Assembly (NCBI GenBank): GCA_023423285.1
Contig: JAFAFV010000193.1
Coordinates: 1 to 13,072 of the forward strand
Direction: 5' to 3'
Length of the DNA: 13,072 bases
Source: Bacteroidota bacterium
GTDB lineage: Bacteria > Bacteroidota > Bacteroidia > Chitinophagales > Chitinophagaceae
Part shown: positions 6,036 through 13,066 of the stretch, piece by piece
Layout of the letters: the number at the start of each line of letters is the position of its first letter
How positions within the stretch are numbered: position 1 is the stretch's first letter
Notes under the pieces: model-generated
Seen by the model: the letters and a program-made list of their open reading frames with translations, nothing else
The model's database searches: none
What the model was told of the DNA's origin: nothing
Made by a program: the position numbers and the translations under genes

Positions 6036-7526
6036 CTACTCGTATAACAAATTACTGTGTTCGAACACCTCTTTTTGTTTTATTTGCAGCGGCGTCACGT
6101 TTCTTGGAACGGTGCTAACAACCACAGAGGCGGTAGCCAGCTTACCATCAATTAAATTCAGCGCAGCTTTTAGACAATCTTCTGTTTGGTCGCCCCAGTT
6201 TTTATCGACGCCGTCATAAATTCTAAAATCAGGGCCAATGCCGGTATAGGGCACAGCGCCGTCATTTTTATTTCTTGTTTCAAATGAAACCGTCCAAAAA
6301 GTCACTTTCTTAAACAGGTGAATCGGGAAGAACCCTACCGGTTTGCCATAAGTATTGTTATCGCCGATCAAAATGAGGTTATTATTGTAATAGGGTCTTA
6401 AAGAATTGATAAATAATTCGCTGGCAGATGCAGATGAATTGCTTACAATTACATACAGCTTTGTGGTACTGATGCTATTTGTTGTAGAAAAATAGTACGT
6501 GTTTTTGGGTACGGAATAATAATCTTTGCTATAGCCATGCCGCGTACGCATCATGGTATAATTTCCAGCTTGCAGATTTGCATTATAGATCATTTTATAC
6601 ATCACCTGATTATTTGCAGCAGAAGGGCCGAAATTGTTAGTAAGATAAGTTTCAGTTTGAGTATAACCGCCGCGGTTATACCTTAGGTCTAATACCACTT
6701 CGTTAATGCCTGCATTTTTAAAATATTGAATAGCTTCATCAATATCAGCTTTCGTGTCATTGTATTTGCCAAAAAAATTATAGACTAAATAACCCACGCT
6801 TCTCCCTGTGCTGCTTACCAGTTTCTCGCGGTAAAGTACAGAATTGGGAACAAAAGAGGTGATGGAAAGATTTAGAGAAACCTGTTGGCCACCAGGTTTT
6901 TCAAAAACAATATCAGCGCTTTTGAGCGTTTCATTATAAAACATATTGTTTAAGATATTAACCGTAGTATTTGATATACTGGACATACTAGTACCGTTCA
7001 CCGATATCATTTTCCAGCCTCTTTGTACCCCCTTTTTCCCTGCATCTGAATTATGATATACATAAGTAATATAAAAGCCCTCAAAGTCCGGATCGTTTGC
7101 ATATAAAGAGTTTTTAATCTTTCGATCTTTATATCCGGCCTTGAAATAAAACCCATAATCATTAATTGTCTGGGCTGCGCTGCTCGCGCCGGCATCATCA
7201 TCATACGCGGTTGCATAACTAAAATCTTTGCTTTCATCATAAAAATTAGCGGTTTTTACTTTTTCTATCACAGCCTTTGCGGTGGCAACTGCATCAGTTA
7301 AAACCAACGATCTCGGCTTGAAAGAAGTATAGTCGTAAGGGCTCGTACGAATAGCATCCCCAAAATAAATTTCTCTCGAAAACAGGTAAACAGAATCTGC
7401 TATCAACAGCAATTCATTAGTTGAAGATGGGGTAATAATAGGTTCAGTATCAGGAGCTATTTCAGGCTTTGTACAGGCAGAAAAAATAGCTGATAGCAGC
7501 AAGATCAAAACGTATTTATTTTTCAT
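6036..7526 (-). CDS. S41-family peptidase, lipoprotein
   Basis: A 496-residue periplasm-facing or surface lipoprotein of the C-terminal-processing (Ctp/tricorn-like) peptidase family. The signal peptide ends in a lipobox with Cys18 (IFSAC), followed by an acidic and Ser/Pro-rich linker. A PDZ-like segment lies at about 145-225 (KKGVQRGWKMISVNGTSM at 164-181). The S41 core shows VVLDLRYNRGGYTQTE (277-292), the nucleophile motif SSASASE (364-370; Ser367 probable by position) and NTYGKPVG (391-398), where Lys395 is the expected general base. Active-site residues are therefore present. The Ser-Lys spacing of 28 is 3 longer than in Prc/CtpB as I recall them. It follows the GT9 gene by 40 bp in the same direction and may be the last gene of that transcript, though the gap could also hold its own promoter. 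The substrate is unknown. Confidence 0.9.
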   Translation of the reverse strand: MKNKYVLILLLSAIFSACTKPEIAPDTEPIITPSSTNELLLIADSVYLFSREIYFGDAIRTSPYDYTSFKPRSLVLTDAVATAKAVIEKVKTANFYDESKDFSYATAYDDDAGASSAAQTINDYGFYFKAGYKDRKIKNSLYANDPDFEGFYITYVYHNSDAGKKGVQRGWKMISVNGTSMSSISNTTVNILNNMFYNETLKSADIVFEKPGGQQVSLNLSITSFVPNSVLYREKLVSSTGRSVGYLVYNFFGKYNDTKADIDEAIQYFKNAGINEVVLDLRYNRGGYTQTETYLTNNFGPSAANNQVMYKMIYNANLQAGNYTMMRTRHGYSKDYYSVPKNTYYFSTTNSISTTKLYVIVSNSSASASELFINSLRPYYNNNLILIGDNNTYGKPVGFFPIHLFKKVTFWTVSFETRNKNDGAVPYTGIGPDFRIYDGVDKNWGDQTEDCLKAALNLIDGKLATASVVVSTVPRNVTPLQIKQKEVFEHSNLLYE

Positions 7527-7566
7527 TTAGAAGAGGAGTGTAATTTAAGGAAACTGTATGATAACG

Positions 7567-8616
7567 CTATTCAGCACCAATCGGTTTCATAAGTTTTGTT
7601 AAAACACCTTCTGTTTTATCAACGATCATTTGAGGAGAAATGCCCTGCATACAGCCTGCTACTCCATGTACAGGGCAGGGCTTATTTCCAAAAACAGAAG
7701 ATGGCCTGCAGTCCAGAGTTAGTTGCACAGCATTGTCAATATCCTGCCCCCAGCCATAAAAACCCAAATATGGGTGTGTGCCGCCCCATACTGAAACCAC
7801 CGGCACGCCATATAGCGAGGCCAAATGCATGTTGGCAGAGTCCATACTCACCATAAGATGCAGTTGGGAAATAATGTTCAGTTCGTCTTCAAATGCATAC
7901 CTCCCCGCAATAACGGTTACGTTGTCGAAGTTGCCTTTCCAATCTTGTAATATGGGCGCTTCATCGCGGCTGCCAAACAGAAGTATTTGCATGCCAGGTT
8001 TTTGTTGAAGCAATTCCACCACAAGTTTCATTTTCTCCAGAGGATAGGTTTTGGATGCATGCTTTGCAAATGGGGCAATGCCGATGAATTTGTACCCGCT
8101 GCGTGGCACGTCAAGTAGTGTATCATTGGCGTGCAGGTGAACAATACCCTGACGACGTAATAATTTTATAGGGTAACCCAGCTTTTCAAAAACATCGGCA
8201 TACCGTTCAAAAGATGTTTTTAGTGGGCGCAGCTTTTTGTTTTTAGCACGTGTAAGTTCTTTTTTCTGCTTACGGCCTTTGTTGATAACGGCCGTTGCTC
8301 CCGGTAAAAATTTCCTGATGATCTTGGTTCTTAACACATCGTGCAAATCGGCCACCGCATCAAAGGCAATGTCTTTTTTTAAACGCTGCGACAAATTGTA
8401 TAAACCTTTCGCACCTTTAAAATCTTTTTTAATGTCGGCACCATAAAAATGCAGTCGGTCAATACCTGTGAACAGTGGCTTATGAAAGGGAGCAGAAACC
8501 AGGGTTATTTCTAAGTTTGGATACTGCTGCAGCAGCAGTTTCAATACAGGAACAGTCATGGCAACATCGCCCAGCGCCGAGAATCGTAGCGCTAAAATAT
8601 GCTGTGGAACAGCCAT
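7567..8616 (-). CDS. Glycosyltransferase family 9 protein (ADP-heptose:LPS heptosyltransferase-like)
   Basis: A 349-residue GT-B fold sugar transferase of CAZy family GT9, the family of the LPS inner-core heptosyltransferases WaaC and WaaF. N-terminal RFSALGDVAMTVPVL (11-25) is the acceptor-side signature; FIGIAPFAKHASKTYPLEK (177-195) begins the nucleotide-sugar domain; VSMDSANMHLASLYGVPVVSVWGGT (256-280) is the diagnostic donor-site motif with Asp259 and His264. A Cys-rich C-terminal stretch (CRPSS, KPCPVHGVAGCMQGI) is typical of family members too. It should act at the cytoplasmic face of the inner membrane. The exact donor sugar is not visible in the sequence. Its ATG shares one base with the stop of the DUF4254 gene (TAATG), so translation is probably coupled. 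Confidence 0.92.
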   Translation of the reverse strand: MAVPQHILALRFSALGDVAMTVPVLKLLLQQYPNLEITLVSAPFHKPLFTGIDRLHFYGADIKKDFKGAKGLYNLSQRLKKDIAFDAVADLHDVLRTKIIRKFLPGATAVINKGRKQKKELTRAKNKKLRPLKTSFERYADVFEKLGYPIKLLRRQGIVHLHANDTLLDVPRSGYKFIGIAPFAKHASKTYPLEKMKLVVELLQQKPGMQILLFGSRDEAPILQDWKGNFDNVTVIAGRYAFEDELNIISQLHLMVSMDSANMHLASLYGVPVVSVWGGTHPYLGFYGWGQDIDNAVQLTLDCRPSSVFGNKPCPVHGVAGCMQGISPQMIVDKTEGVLTKLMKPIGAE

Positions 8617-9224
8617 TACAATTGTTTTTGCTGGTACAACACCGGGTTCAGGGTTTCGTCGTTATACATTTTCATTTGCTTGTAAACTTTCATGAATTTT
8701 TTGCCGGCGGAAATATCATCAAGCAATTGTTGAATAGCAGTAGAAAGGTCTTTACGCTGGGTAAGTAACACGTCTAGCTTATCCTGGCAGGTTTGCCTGT
8801 GTTCTTCCGATGCATCGGTTCTGTTCACTTCCTGCTGCATGTGAAATATTTTTAATTCCAGAATGCTGAGGCGGTCAATTGCCCATGCGGGGCTTTCGGT
8901 ATTGTAGGTGGCGCTTTCTGAGGGAACCACATTACTGAAAGTTTGTAAAAACCAACTATCAATGTATTCCACCAGGTCGGTTCGCTGCTGGTTAGAAGCA
9001 TCAATTCGCCGTTTGATCTTTAAAGCTTCCACAGGGTCAATGTGTGGGTCGCGAATGATGTCTTCTAAATGCCACTGAACGGTATCTACCCAGTTTTTTA
9101 AATAAAGCAGGTGTTCCAGTTTTTCCTTAGGGAACGGGTTTTTTACCGCCGTGTCTACATCATCTGCCACATGATAAACATGAATGCTTTCCTGAAAGAT
9201 CTCAATACAGTTTTTTACTTCCAT
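8616..9224 (-). CDS. DUF4254 domain protein
   Basis: A 202-residue soluble, mainly helical protein covering the whole DUF4254 family. Conserved-looking parts are WHLEDIIRD (51-59), KIKRRIDASNQQRTDLVEYID (69-89) and NTESPAWAIDRLSILELKIFHMQQE (108-132). It has no signal peptide or membrane segment. No enzyme motif is recognisable and the biochemical role is unknown. It sits 17 bp after the MFS gene and overlaps the GT9 gene by one base; I know DUF4254 as a Bacteroidota family often found next to GT9 transferases, which points to a role in the same glycan pathway, for instance as a partner or modifying enzyme (inference). Confidence 0.85.
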   Translation of the reverse strand: MEVKNCIEIFQESIHVYHVADDVDTAVKNPFPKEKLEHLLYLKNWVDTVQWHLEDIIRDPHIDPVEALKIKRRIDASNQQRTDLVEYIDSWFLQTFSNVVPSESATYNTESPAWAIDRLSILELKIFHMQQEVNRTDASEEHRQTCQDKLDVLLTQRKDLSTAIQQLLDDISAGKKFMKVYKQMKMYNDETLNPVLYQQKQL

Positions 9225-9241
9225 GCGTCAAAGTTAAGGTT

Positions 9242-10477
9242 CTAAGTTTCTTCGTAGTTCAAATCCTTGTCATAAGTTTCTGCTGAATAAATAACAGCAA
9301 GCAATGAAATAGCAAAAACAATGATGCCTGTATAAATAGCGCCGTTTACATAACCTACACCTTGAATACCACGAAGTATTGTGAACATTGGCAGAATTAT
9401 TAGCGACAGCATACCTCTTACCATATTGGGAATGGTGGTGGCTGCAGTAGCACGCAGGTTGGTGCCAAACTGCTCGGCCCCAATGGTTACAAAAATGGCC
9501 CAAAAACCGATGCTAAAGCCAAGTGCCGTGCACAGCATGTACATCATAGCAGTAGAACCGTTCCATTGGATGGTAAAAAACAGTGTGATAAATAAAGCAG
9601 TAAGGGCGTAAAAAACAAAAAGTGCTTTTTTACGGCTCTTCAGCCATTGGCTTACAAACCCGATAGCAACATCGCCGGCTGCAAGGCCTGCATAGCTGAA
9701 CATGATAGCTTTTCCGGGATCAATTTCTTTAGAAATACCAAATGCCTGTCCAAACTCTTTGCTGAAAGTAACCAGGATGCCGATTACATACCAGGTGGGC
9801 AGGCCGATTAAAATGCTAAGCACATACCGCTTTAGCCTGCCAAGATTGTTGAGGAGCATAAACAGATTTCCTTTTTGAACTGTTTTTTTCTTCATTTGAT
9901 GAAATAAGCCTGATTCTAAAACTGAAACCCGCAGCAACAACAGCAACAGGCCCAGCCCGCCACCAATAAAATAGCAGGTGCGCCAGTGAAAATTTTCTTT
10001 CATTACAAAAGCCATGATGGCGCCGGTAACGCCAAAACCGGCCACCATAGATGTTCCAATGCCCCTTTTATGTTTAGGCAAAAGTTCTGCTACCAGCGTA
10101 ATGCCTGCGCCTAATTCGCCGGCAAGGCCAATGCCAGCAATAAATCTGATGATTTTATACTGCTCCACTGTCTGCACAAAACCGTTGGCTATATTGGCAA
10201 GAGAATACAATAAAATAGAGCCAAACAATACGCTGGAGCGGCCTTTTTTATCACCAAATACGCCCCATAAAACGCCGCCCAGCATCAGGCCGATCATTTG
10301 CCACCACAATATGCCTTCACCTTTTGTAGTAATTTCTTCCACGCTTAATCCCAGATCTTTTAAGCTGGGAATGCGGATGATGCCAAATAACAACAGGTCG
10401 TAAATATCAACAAAGTAGCCAAGTGCGGCTACAATTACTGTGGCATTGAATAAAGAAGCGTTCGGGACGTTCTTCAT
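9242..10477 (-). CDS. MFS transporter, metabolite:H+ symporter-like
   Basis: A 411-residue inner-membrane carrier of the major facilitator superfamily with about 12 predicted helices. Evidence: DIYDLLLFG in helix 1 (24-32), similar to the D-x-x-D motif of organic-acid/aromatic-acid symporters; the MFS motif A GDKKGRSSVLFG in loop 2-3 (75-86); RFIAGIGLAGELGAG followed by AELLPKHKRG (111-139), the loop 4-5 signature of the sugar-porter and metabolite:H+ symporter groups; a degenerate second motif A at SQWLKSRKKAL (276-286); and AEQFGTNLRATAA (334-346), matching E-x-F-x-x-x-x-R near helix 10. It is second in a leftward run, 27 bp after aroQ and 17 bp before DUF4254. The substrate is unknown; a shikimate- or quinate-type acid is one guess from aroQ but there is no direct evidence. 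Confidence 0.88.
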   Translation of the reverse strand: MKNVPNASLFNATVIVAALGYFVDIYDLLLFGIIRIPSLKDLGLSVEEITTKGEGILWWQMIGLMLGGVLWGVFGDKKGRSSVLFGSILLYSLANIANGFVQTVEQYKIIRFIAGIGLAGELGAGITLVAELLPKHKRGIGTSMVAGFGVTGAIMAFVMKENFHWRTCYFIGGGLGLLLLLLRVSVLESGLFHQMKKKTVQKGNLFMLLNNLGRLKRYVLSILIGLPTWYVIGILVTFSKEFGQAFGISKEIDPGKAIMFSYAGLAAGDVAIGFVSQWLKSRKKALFVFYALTALFITLFFTIQWNGSTAMMYMLCTALGFSIGFWAIFVTIGAEQFGTNLRATAATTIPNMVRGMLSLIILPMFTILRGIQGVGYVNGAIYTGIIVFAISLLAVIYSAETYDKDLNYEET

Positions 10478-10504
10478 ACAGTAAGTTTGGTAAATATTGT
10501 TTTA

Positions 10505-10924
10505 TTATTCTTGCAAAAGATAATCAATAGCCAGCTTGTAACCCATAAAACCCAGGCCGCAAATGGTTCCGGCTGCTTTGGCGCTCACGTGCGATATCTT
10601 TCTAAAATCTTCACGCGCATGTACATTGCTAATATGAACTTCCACAACGGGTGTGCTAATAGCAGCAATGGCATCACCAATGGCTACGGAAGTGTGTGTG
10701 TATGCAGCCGGGTTTAGTACAATACCATCATAGTTTCCGTACTGCTGCAGTGCATTCACCAGCTCACCTTCCACGTTGCTTTGAAAATATTCCAGTTCCG
10801 CGATGGGAAAAGCTGCTTTCAGTTCCTGCAAAAAATCTTCAAAGCTCTGTGCGCCGTATATGCCTGGTTCTCTTTGCCCCAGCAGGTTCAGGTTGGGTCC
10901 ATTGATGATCGCAATTTTTTTCAT
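10505..10924 (-). CDS. aroQ: Type II 3-dehydroquinate dehydratase
   Basis: Catalyses the dehydration of 3-dehydroquinate to 3-dehydroshikimate, step three of the shikimate pathway for aromatic amino acids; the type II enzyme is a cytoplasmic dodecamer. At 139 residues it has normal length. Visible motifs: INGPNLNLLGQREPGIYG (7-24) with the catalytic Tyr at 23 and the nearby Arg at 18; FQSNVEGELV (47-56); LNPAAYTHTSVAIGDA (69-84); VEVHISNVHAREDFR (93-107), which carries the catalytic His; and GTICGLGFMGYKLAI (118-132). The start is fixed by the family N-terminus (MKKIAIINGPN). It is the first gene of the leftward cluster and divergent from asnA. A -7-like box sits four bases before its ATG. 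Confidence 0.96.
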   Translation of the reverse strand: MKKIAIINGPNLNLLGQREPGIYGAQSFEDFLQELKAAFPIAELEYFQSNVEGELVNALQQYGNYDGIVLNPAAYTHTSVAIGDAIAAISTPVVEVHISNVHAREDFRKISHVSAKAAGTICGLGFMGYKLAIDYLLQE

Positions 10925-10928
10925 TTGG

Positions 10929-10936
10929 CTAATATA
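10929..10936 (-). promoter_or_regulatory. -7-like box (TATATTAG) abutting aroQ
   Basis: On the minus strand TATATTAG matches TAnnTTTG at all but one fixed base and is followed by CCAA and the aroQ ATG. The distance to the start codon equals that at the M20 gene. The position of a -33 TTG is occupied by TGGG, so the support is limited. Confidence 0.3.
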
Positions 10937-10949
10937 AATTTCTTTTTAA
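10933..10949. repeat. 17-bp direct repeat, copy 1
   Basis: TATAAATTTCTTTTTAA, identical to the copy at 10966-10982 and offset from it by 33 bp. Each copy is followed within 3-11 bp by AAAGCCC. This copy overlaps the -7-like box of aroQ. Confidence 0.6.
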
Positions 10950-10965
10950 TTGAAAGCCCATGTGT

Positions 10966-10982
10966 TATAAATTTCTTTTTAA
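10966..10982. repeat. 17-bp direct repeat, copy 2
   Basis: Second identical copy of TATAAATTTCTTTTTAA, upstream of aroQ in the 241-bp divergent spacer (10925-11165). The sequence is AT-rich and simple, which makes chance recurrence more likely than for a mixed 17-mer. Confidence 0.6.
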
Positions 10983-11032
10983 GGGAATAAATTAAAGCCC
11001 TGTAATTATTTGTAGAACTGCCTCTGTCCGTG

Positions 11033-11048
11033 ATTTCATTCATGAAAT
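11033..11048. repeat. Perfect 7-2-7 palindrome, possible operator
   Basis: ATTTCAT-TC-ATGAAAT is a perfect inverted repeat in the middle of the aroQ/asnA divergent region, 118 bp before the asnA ATG and 109 bp from that of aroQ. The short spacer and symmetry suit a dimeric regulator site. A second, weaker inverted repeat (GCTATT-ACAAAA-AATAGC, 11106-11123) lies nearer asnA. The rest of the 241-bp spacer shows no gene and no clear asnA promoter. Confidence 0.4.
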
Positions 11049-11165
11049 TGTATAATAGTTAAAATATAGTTTTTAATGTTAAACAAAATATGCATTTTTG
11101 TCGGCGCTATTACAAAAAATAGCATGTTATAGTATTTTTTTTGAATTTTTATTAATGTATAATAA

Positions 11166-12170
11166 ATGGACAGGGAAATTTTAAAACGCGAGCAGGCGAT
11201 TTCGTTAATCAAGGATACATTTTCTTCAGAACTGGTTAAGGAGCTGAACCTTGTAAGGGTTTCATCGCCTTTGATTGTATTGGATGGTACAGGTATTAAT
11301 GATGATTTGAACGGTGTGGAGCGTCCGGTAAAATTTCCTATTAAATGTCTGAACGAAAAACCAGCAGTGGTGGTGCACTCGCTTGCAAAATGGAAAAGAA
11401 TGCGCCTGAAAGAACTGGATGTGGAAGTGGGACGTGGGATAGTGACCGATATGCGCGCGTTGAGGCCGGATGAGGATTACAGTCCGCTGCACTCCATCTA
11501 TGTAGATCAGTGGGATTGGGAAAAACATATTGAACCTGAGCAGCGCAACCTGGAATTTTTAAAAAAAACGGTTTCTAAAATTTATAATGCCCTCAAGCAT
11601 ACGGAGCAAATCGTGCACGATCATTATAAAAAAATAATGACCTCGTTGCCGGAAAAGATCACTTTCATTCACTCAGAAGAGTTGCTGCAAAAATATCCTG
11701 ATCTTACGTCCAAACAGAGAGAGCACGCTGCCGCCAAAGAATTCGGTGCCCTATTTATTATCGGTATTGGGGGAGACCTTTCCAACGGCATGGCGCACGA
11801 CGGCCGCGCTGCTGATTATGATGACTGGAGTACGAAAAATGACGATGGCTATAACGGCCTGAACGGGGATATTATTGTATGGAACCCGGTGTTGGAATGT
11901 GCTTTTGAACTTTCATCAATGGGCATTAGGGTAGATAAAAAAGCGATGCAATACCAGCTGAAAGCAAAAAACTGCGAAGACCGCAAATCTTTGTTGTTTC
12001 ATAGCCAGTTGCTCAGTGGTCAGCTTCCTGAAAGTATTGGTGGCGGTATTGGCCAGTCCAGGCTTTGTATGTTTATGCTGAAAGGCCGTCATATAGGCGA
12101 AGTACAGGTAAGTATTTGGCCCGAAAGAGAAAGAATGCACGCAGCTGAAGCCGGCATTCATATGTTGTAG
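11166..12170 (+). CDS. asnA: Aspartate-ammonia ligase (ammonia-dependent asparagine synthetase)
   Basis: Makes asparagine from aspartate, ammonia and ATP, via aspartyl-AMP, in the cytoplasm; the fold is that of class II aminoacyl-tRNA synthetases. At 334 residues it matches the family length (about 330). Family segments seen in order: LVRVSSPLIVLDGTGINDDLNG (29-50, Asp46), VVVHSLAKWKRMRL (68-81), GIVTDMRALRPDED (91-104, Arg100), SIYVDQWDWE (110-119), FIIGIGGDLSNG (197-208), HDGRAADYDDW (211-221, Asp219), ECAFELSSMGIRVD (244-257, Glu248, Arg255) and the motif-3-like GGGIGQSRLCMFML (292-305, Arg299). All are intact. It is transcribed alone, divergent from aroQ and convergent with cmk. The ATG is preceded by an AT-rich stretch with no SD. 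Confidence 0.97.
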   Translation: MDREILKREQAISLIKDTFSSELVKELNLVRVSSPLIVLDGTGINDDLNGVERPVKFPIKCLNEKPAVVVHSLAKWKRMRLKELDVEVGRGIVTDMRALRPDEDYSPLHSIYVDQWDWEKHIEPEQRNLEFLKKTVSKIYNALKHTEQIVHDHYKKIMTSLPEKITFIHSEELLQKYPDLTSKQREHAAAKEFGALFIIGIGGDLSNGMAHDGRAADYDDWSTKNDDGYNGLNGDIIVWNPVLECAFELSSMGIRVDKKAMQYQLKAKNCEDRKSLLFHSQLLSGQLPESIGGGIGQSRLCMFMLKGRHIGEVQVSIWPERERMHAAEAGIHML

Positions 12171-12173
12171 ATG

Positions 12174-12193
12174 GAGCAGATCATTATCTGTTC
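12174..12193. other. Hairpin at the asnA/cmk convergent junction
   Basis: GAGCAGAT-CATT-ATCTGTTC forms an 8-bp stem (one G-U pair when read rightward) with a 4-base loop, starting 4 bp after the asnA stop and running into the last codons of cmk. It may help end transcription from either side, but no run of T follows in either direction, so it is not a standard intrinsic terminator. Confidence 0.3.
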
Positions 12194-12864
12194 ATGGCTT
12201 CTTTGGCAAGATCGAGCGCCTGCTTTAACTGTTGCTCGCGTGTAAGGTTCGTGTTGTTAAGCACAATGGCATCTTCTGCCTGCCGCAGCGGACTGTGTTC
12301 GCGGTTTGAATCTATATAATCGCGCATCTGAATATTTTCAGCTACTTCTTCAATCGTTACATTTGGATTTTTTTCCAATAATTCCTTAAAGCGTCTTTCT
12401 ACGCGCACTGCATTATCGGCCGTCATAAATATTTTTAGTTCGGCATTAGGAAACACAACTGTCCCAATATCGCGCCCATCCATCACGATGCCTTTTTTAA
12501 CGCCCATTTTTTGCTGTGCAGCCACTGCAAACTCGCGTACGGCCTTTATTGTAGCCACTTCACTCACTTTTTCTGCCACCACCATATCGCGGATCATATA
12601 TTCCACATTTTCGTCGTTGAGGTGCATATCGGCTTGTCCTGAATTTTCGTTATAGCGAAAGTCAAGTTCTATTTCATTTAGTGCTTTCGCAATCTCATCC
12701 GGGTTGTTTATATCTGTATTCTGGCGTATCAAATACAGCGTAATAGCGCGGTACATGGCGCCGGTATCTACATATACATAATTTAGTTCTTTAGCCATTT
12801 GCCTGGCCATCGTGCTTTTACCGCAGCTAGACCATCCGTCTATCGCAATGATTATCTTCTTCAT
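12184..12864 (-). CDS. cmk: Cytidylate kinase
   Basis: Phosphorylates CMP and dCMP to the diphosphates using ATP, in pyrimidine nucleotide salvage and recycling. At 226 residues it is of normal length. The P-loop is GWSSCGKS (10-17); YVDTGAMYRA (31-40) is the CMP-binding segment; IVMDGRDIGTVVFPNAELKIFMTA (126-149) is the central signature; RRFKEL (157-162) and DYIDSNREHSPLRQAEDAI (182-200) form the lid and C-terminal substrate-binding part. Everything needed for activity is present. It reads leftward, with its stop 13 bp from the asnA stop. A TATCTTGCC sequence about 12 bp before the ATG resembles a -7 box lacking one T (TATCTTTG), a weak promoter candidate. Confidence 0.97.
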   Translation of the reverse strand: MKKIIIAIDGWSSCGKSTMARQMAKELNYVYVDTGAMYRAITLYLIRQNTDINNPDEIAKALNEIELDFRYNENSGQADMHLNDENVEYMIRDMVVAEKVSEVATIKAVREFAVAAQQKMGVKKGIVMDGRDIGTVVFPNAELKIFMTADNAVRVERRFKELLEKNPNVTIEEVAENIQMRDYIDSNREHSPLRQAEDAIVLNNTNLTREQQLKQALDLAKEAMNR

Positions 12865-13066
12865 AATTCGGCAGGCAAGATAATGATTTTATCAGGGAAA
12901 CTTAATAACAGGGTTTTAACTCTACGGGTTTTCTAAAGCCTTTAGATGCCATCTTGACACAAATAACATGAATTTTAAAAATGGATAGATATTTGATAAC
13001 TTAGCCAAATGCTTGATTAGGTATTTCATTGCCATGCAAGCCGTTTAAAAATTAAAGAATCAATTT
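12865..13066. other. Intergenic region right of cmk
   Basis: About 200 bp of AT-rich DNA between the divergent cmk gene and the window edge. No reading frame or RNA gene is seen. TTAGCCAAATG (13001-13011) repeats an 11-mer also found at the thioesterase and aroQ starts; here the ATG leads to a stop after two codons, so it is not a gene start. The sequence before it, TAACTTAG, is a -7 box with one mismatch. Confidence 0.5.

Noticed and set aside
6022..6219. 65-codon plus-strand frame over the end of the S41 gene
   Set aside because: Opposite the conserved C-terminal coding part of the peptidase and without features of its own.
10014..10403. 129-codon open frame antisense to the MFS gene
   Set aside because: The Pro/Met-rich product is what the reverse of membrane-helix codons gives; no independent evidence for a gene.
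10925..11165. Riboswitch or attenuator in the asnA leader
   Set aside because: No known aptamer pattern, leader peptide with repeated Asn codons, or terminator/antiterminator pair could be seen; the 6-bp hairpin at 11106-11123 is too weak and too far from the T-run.
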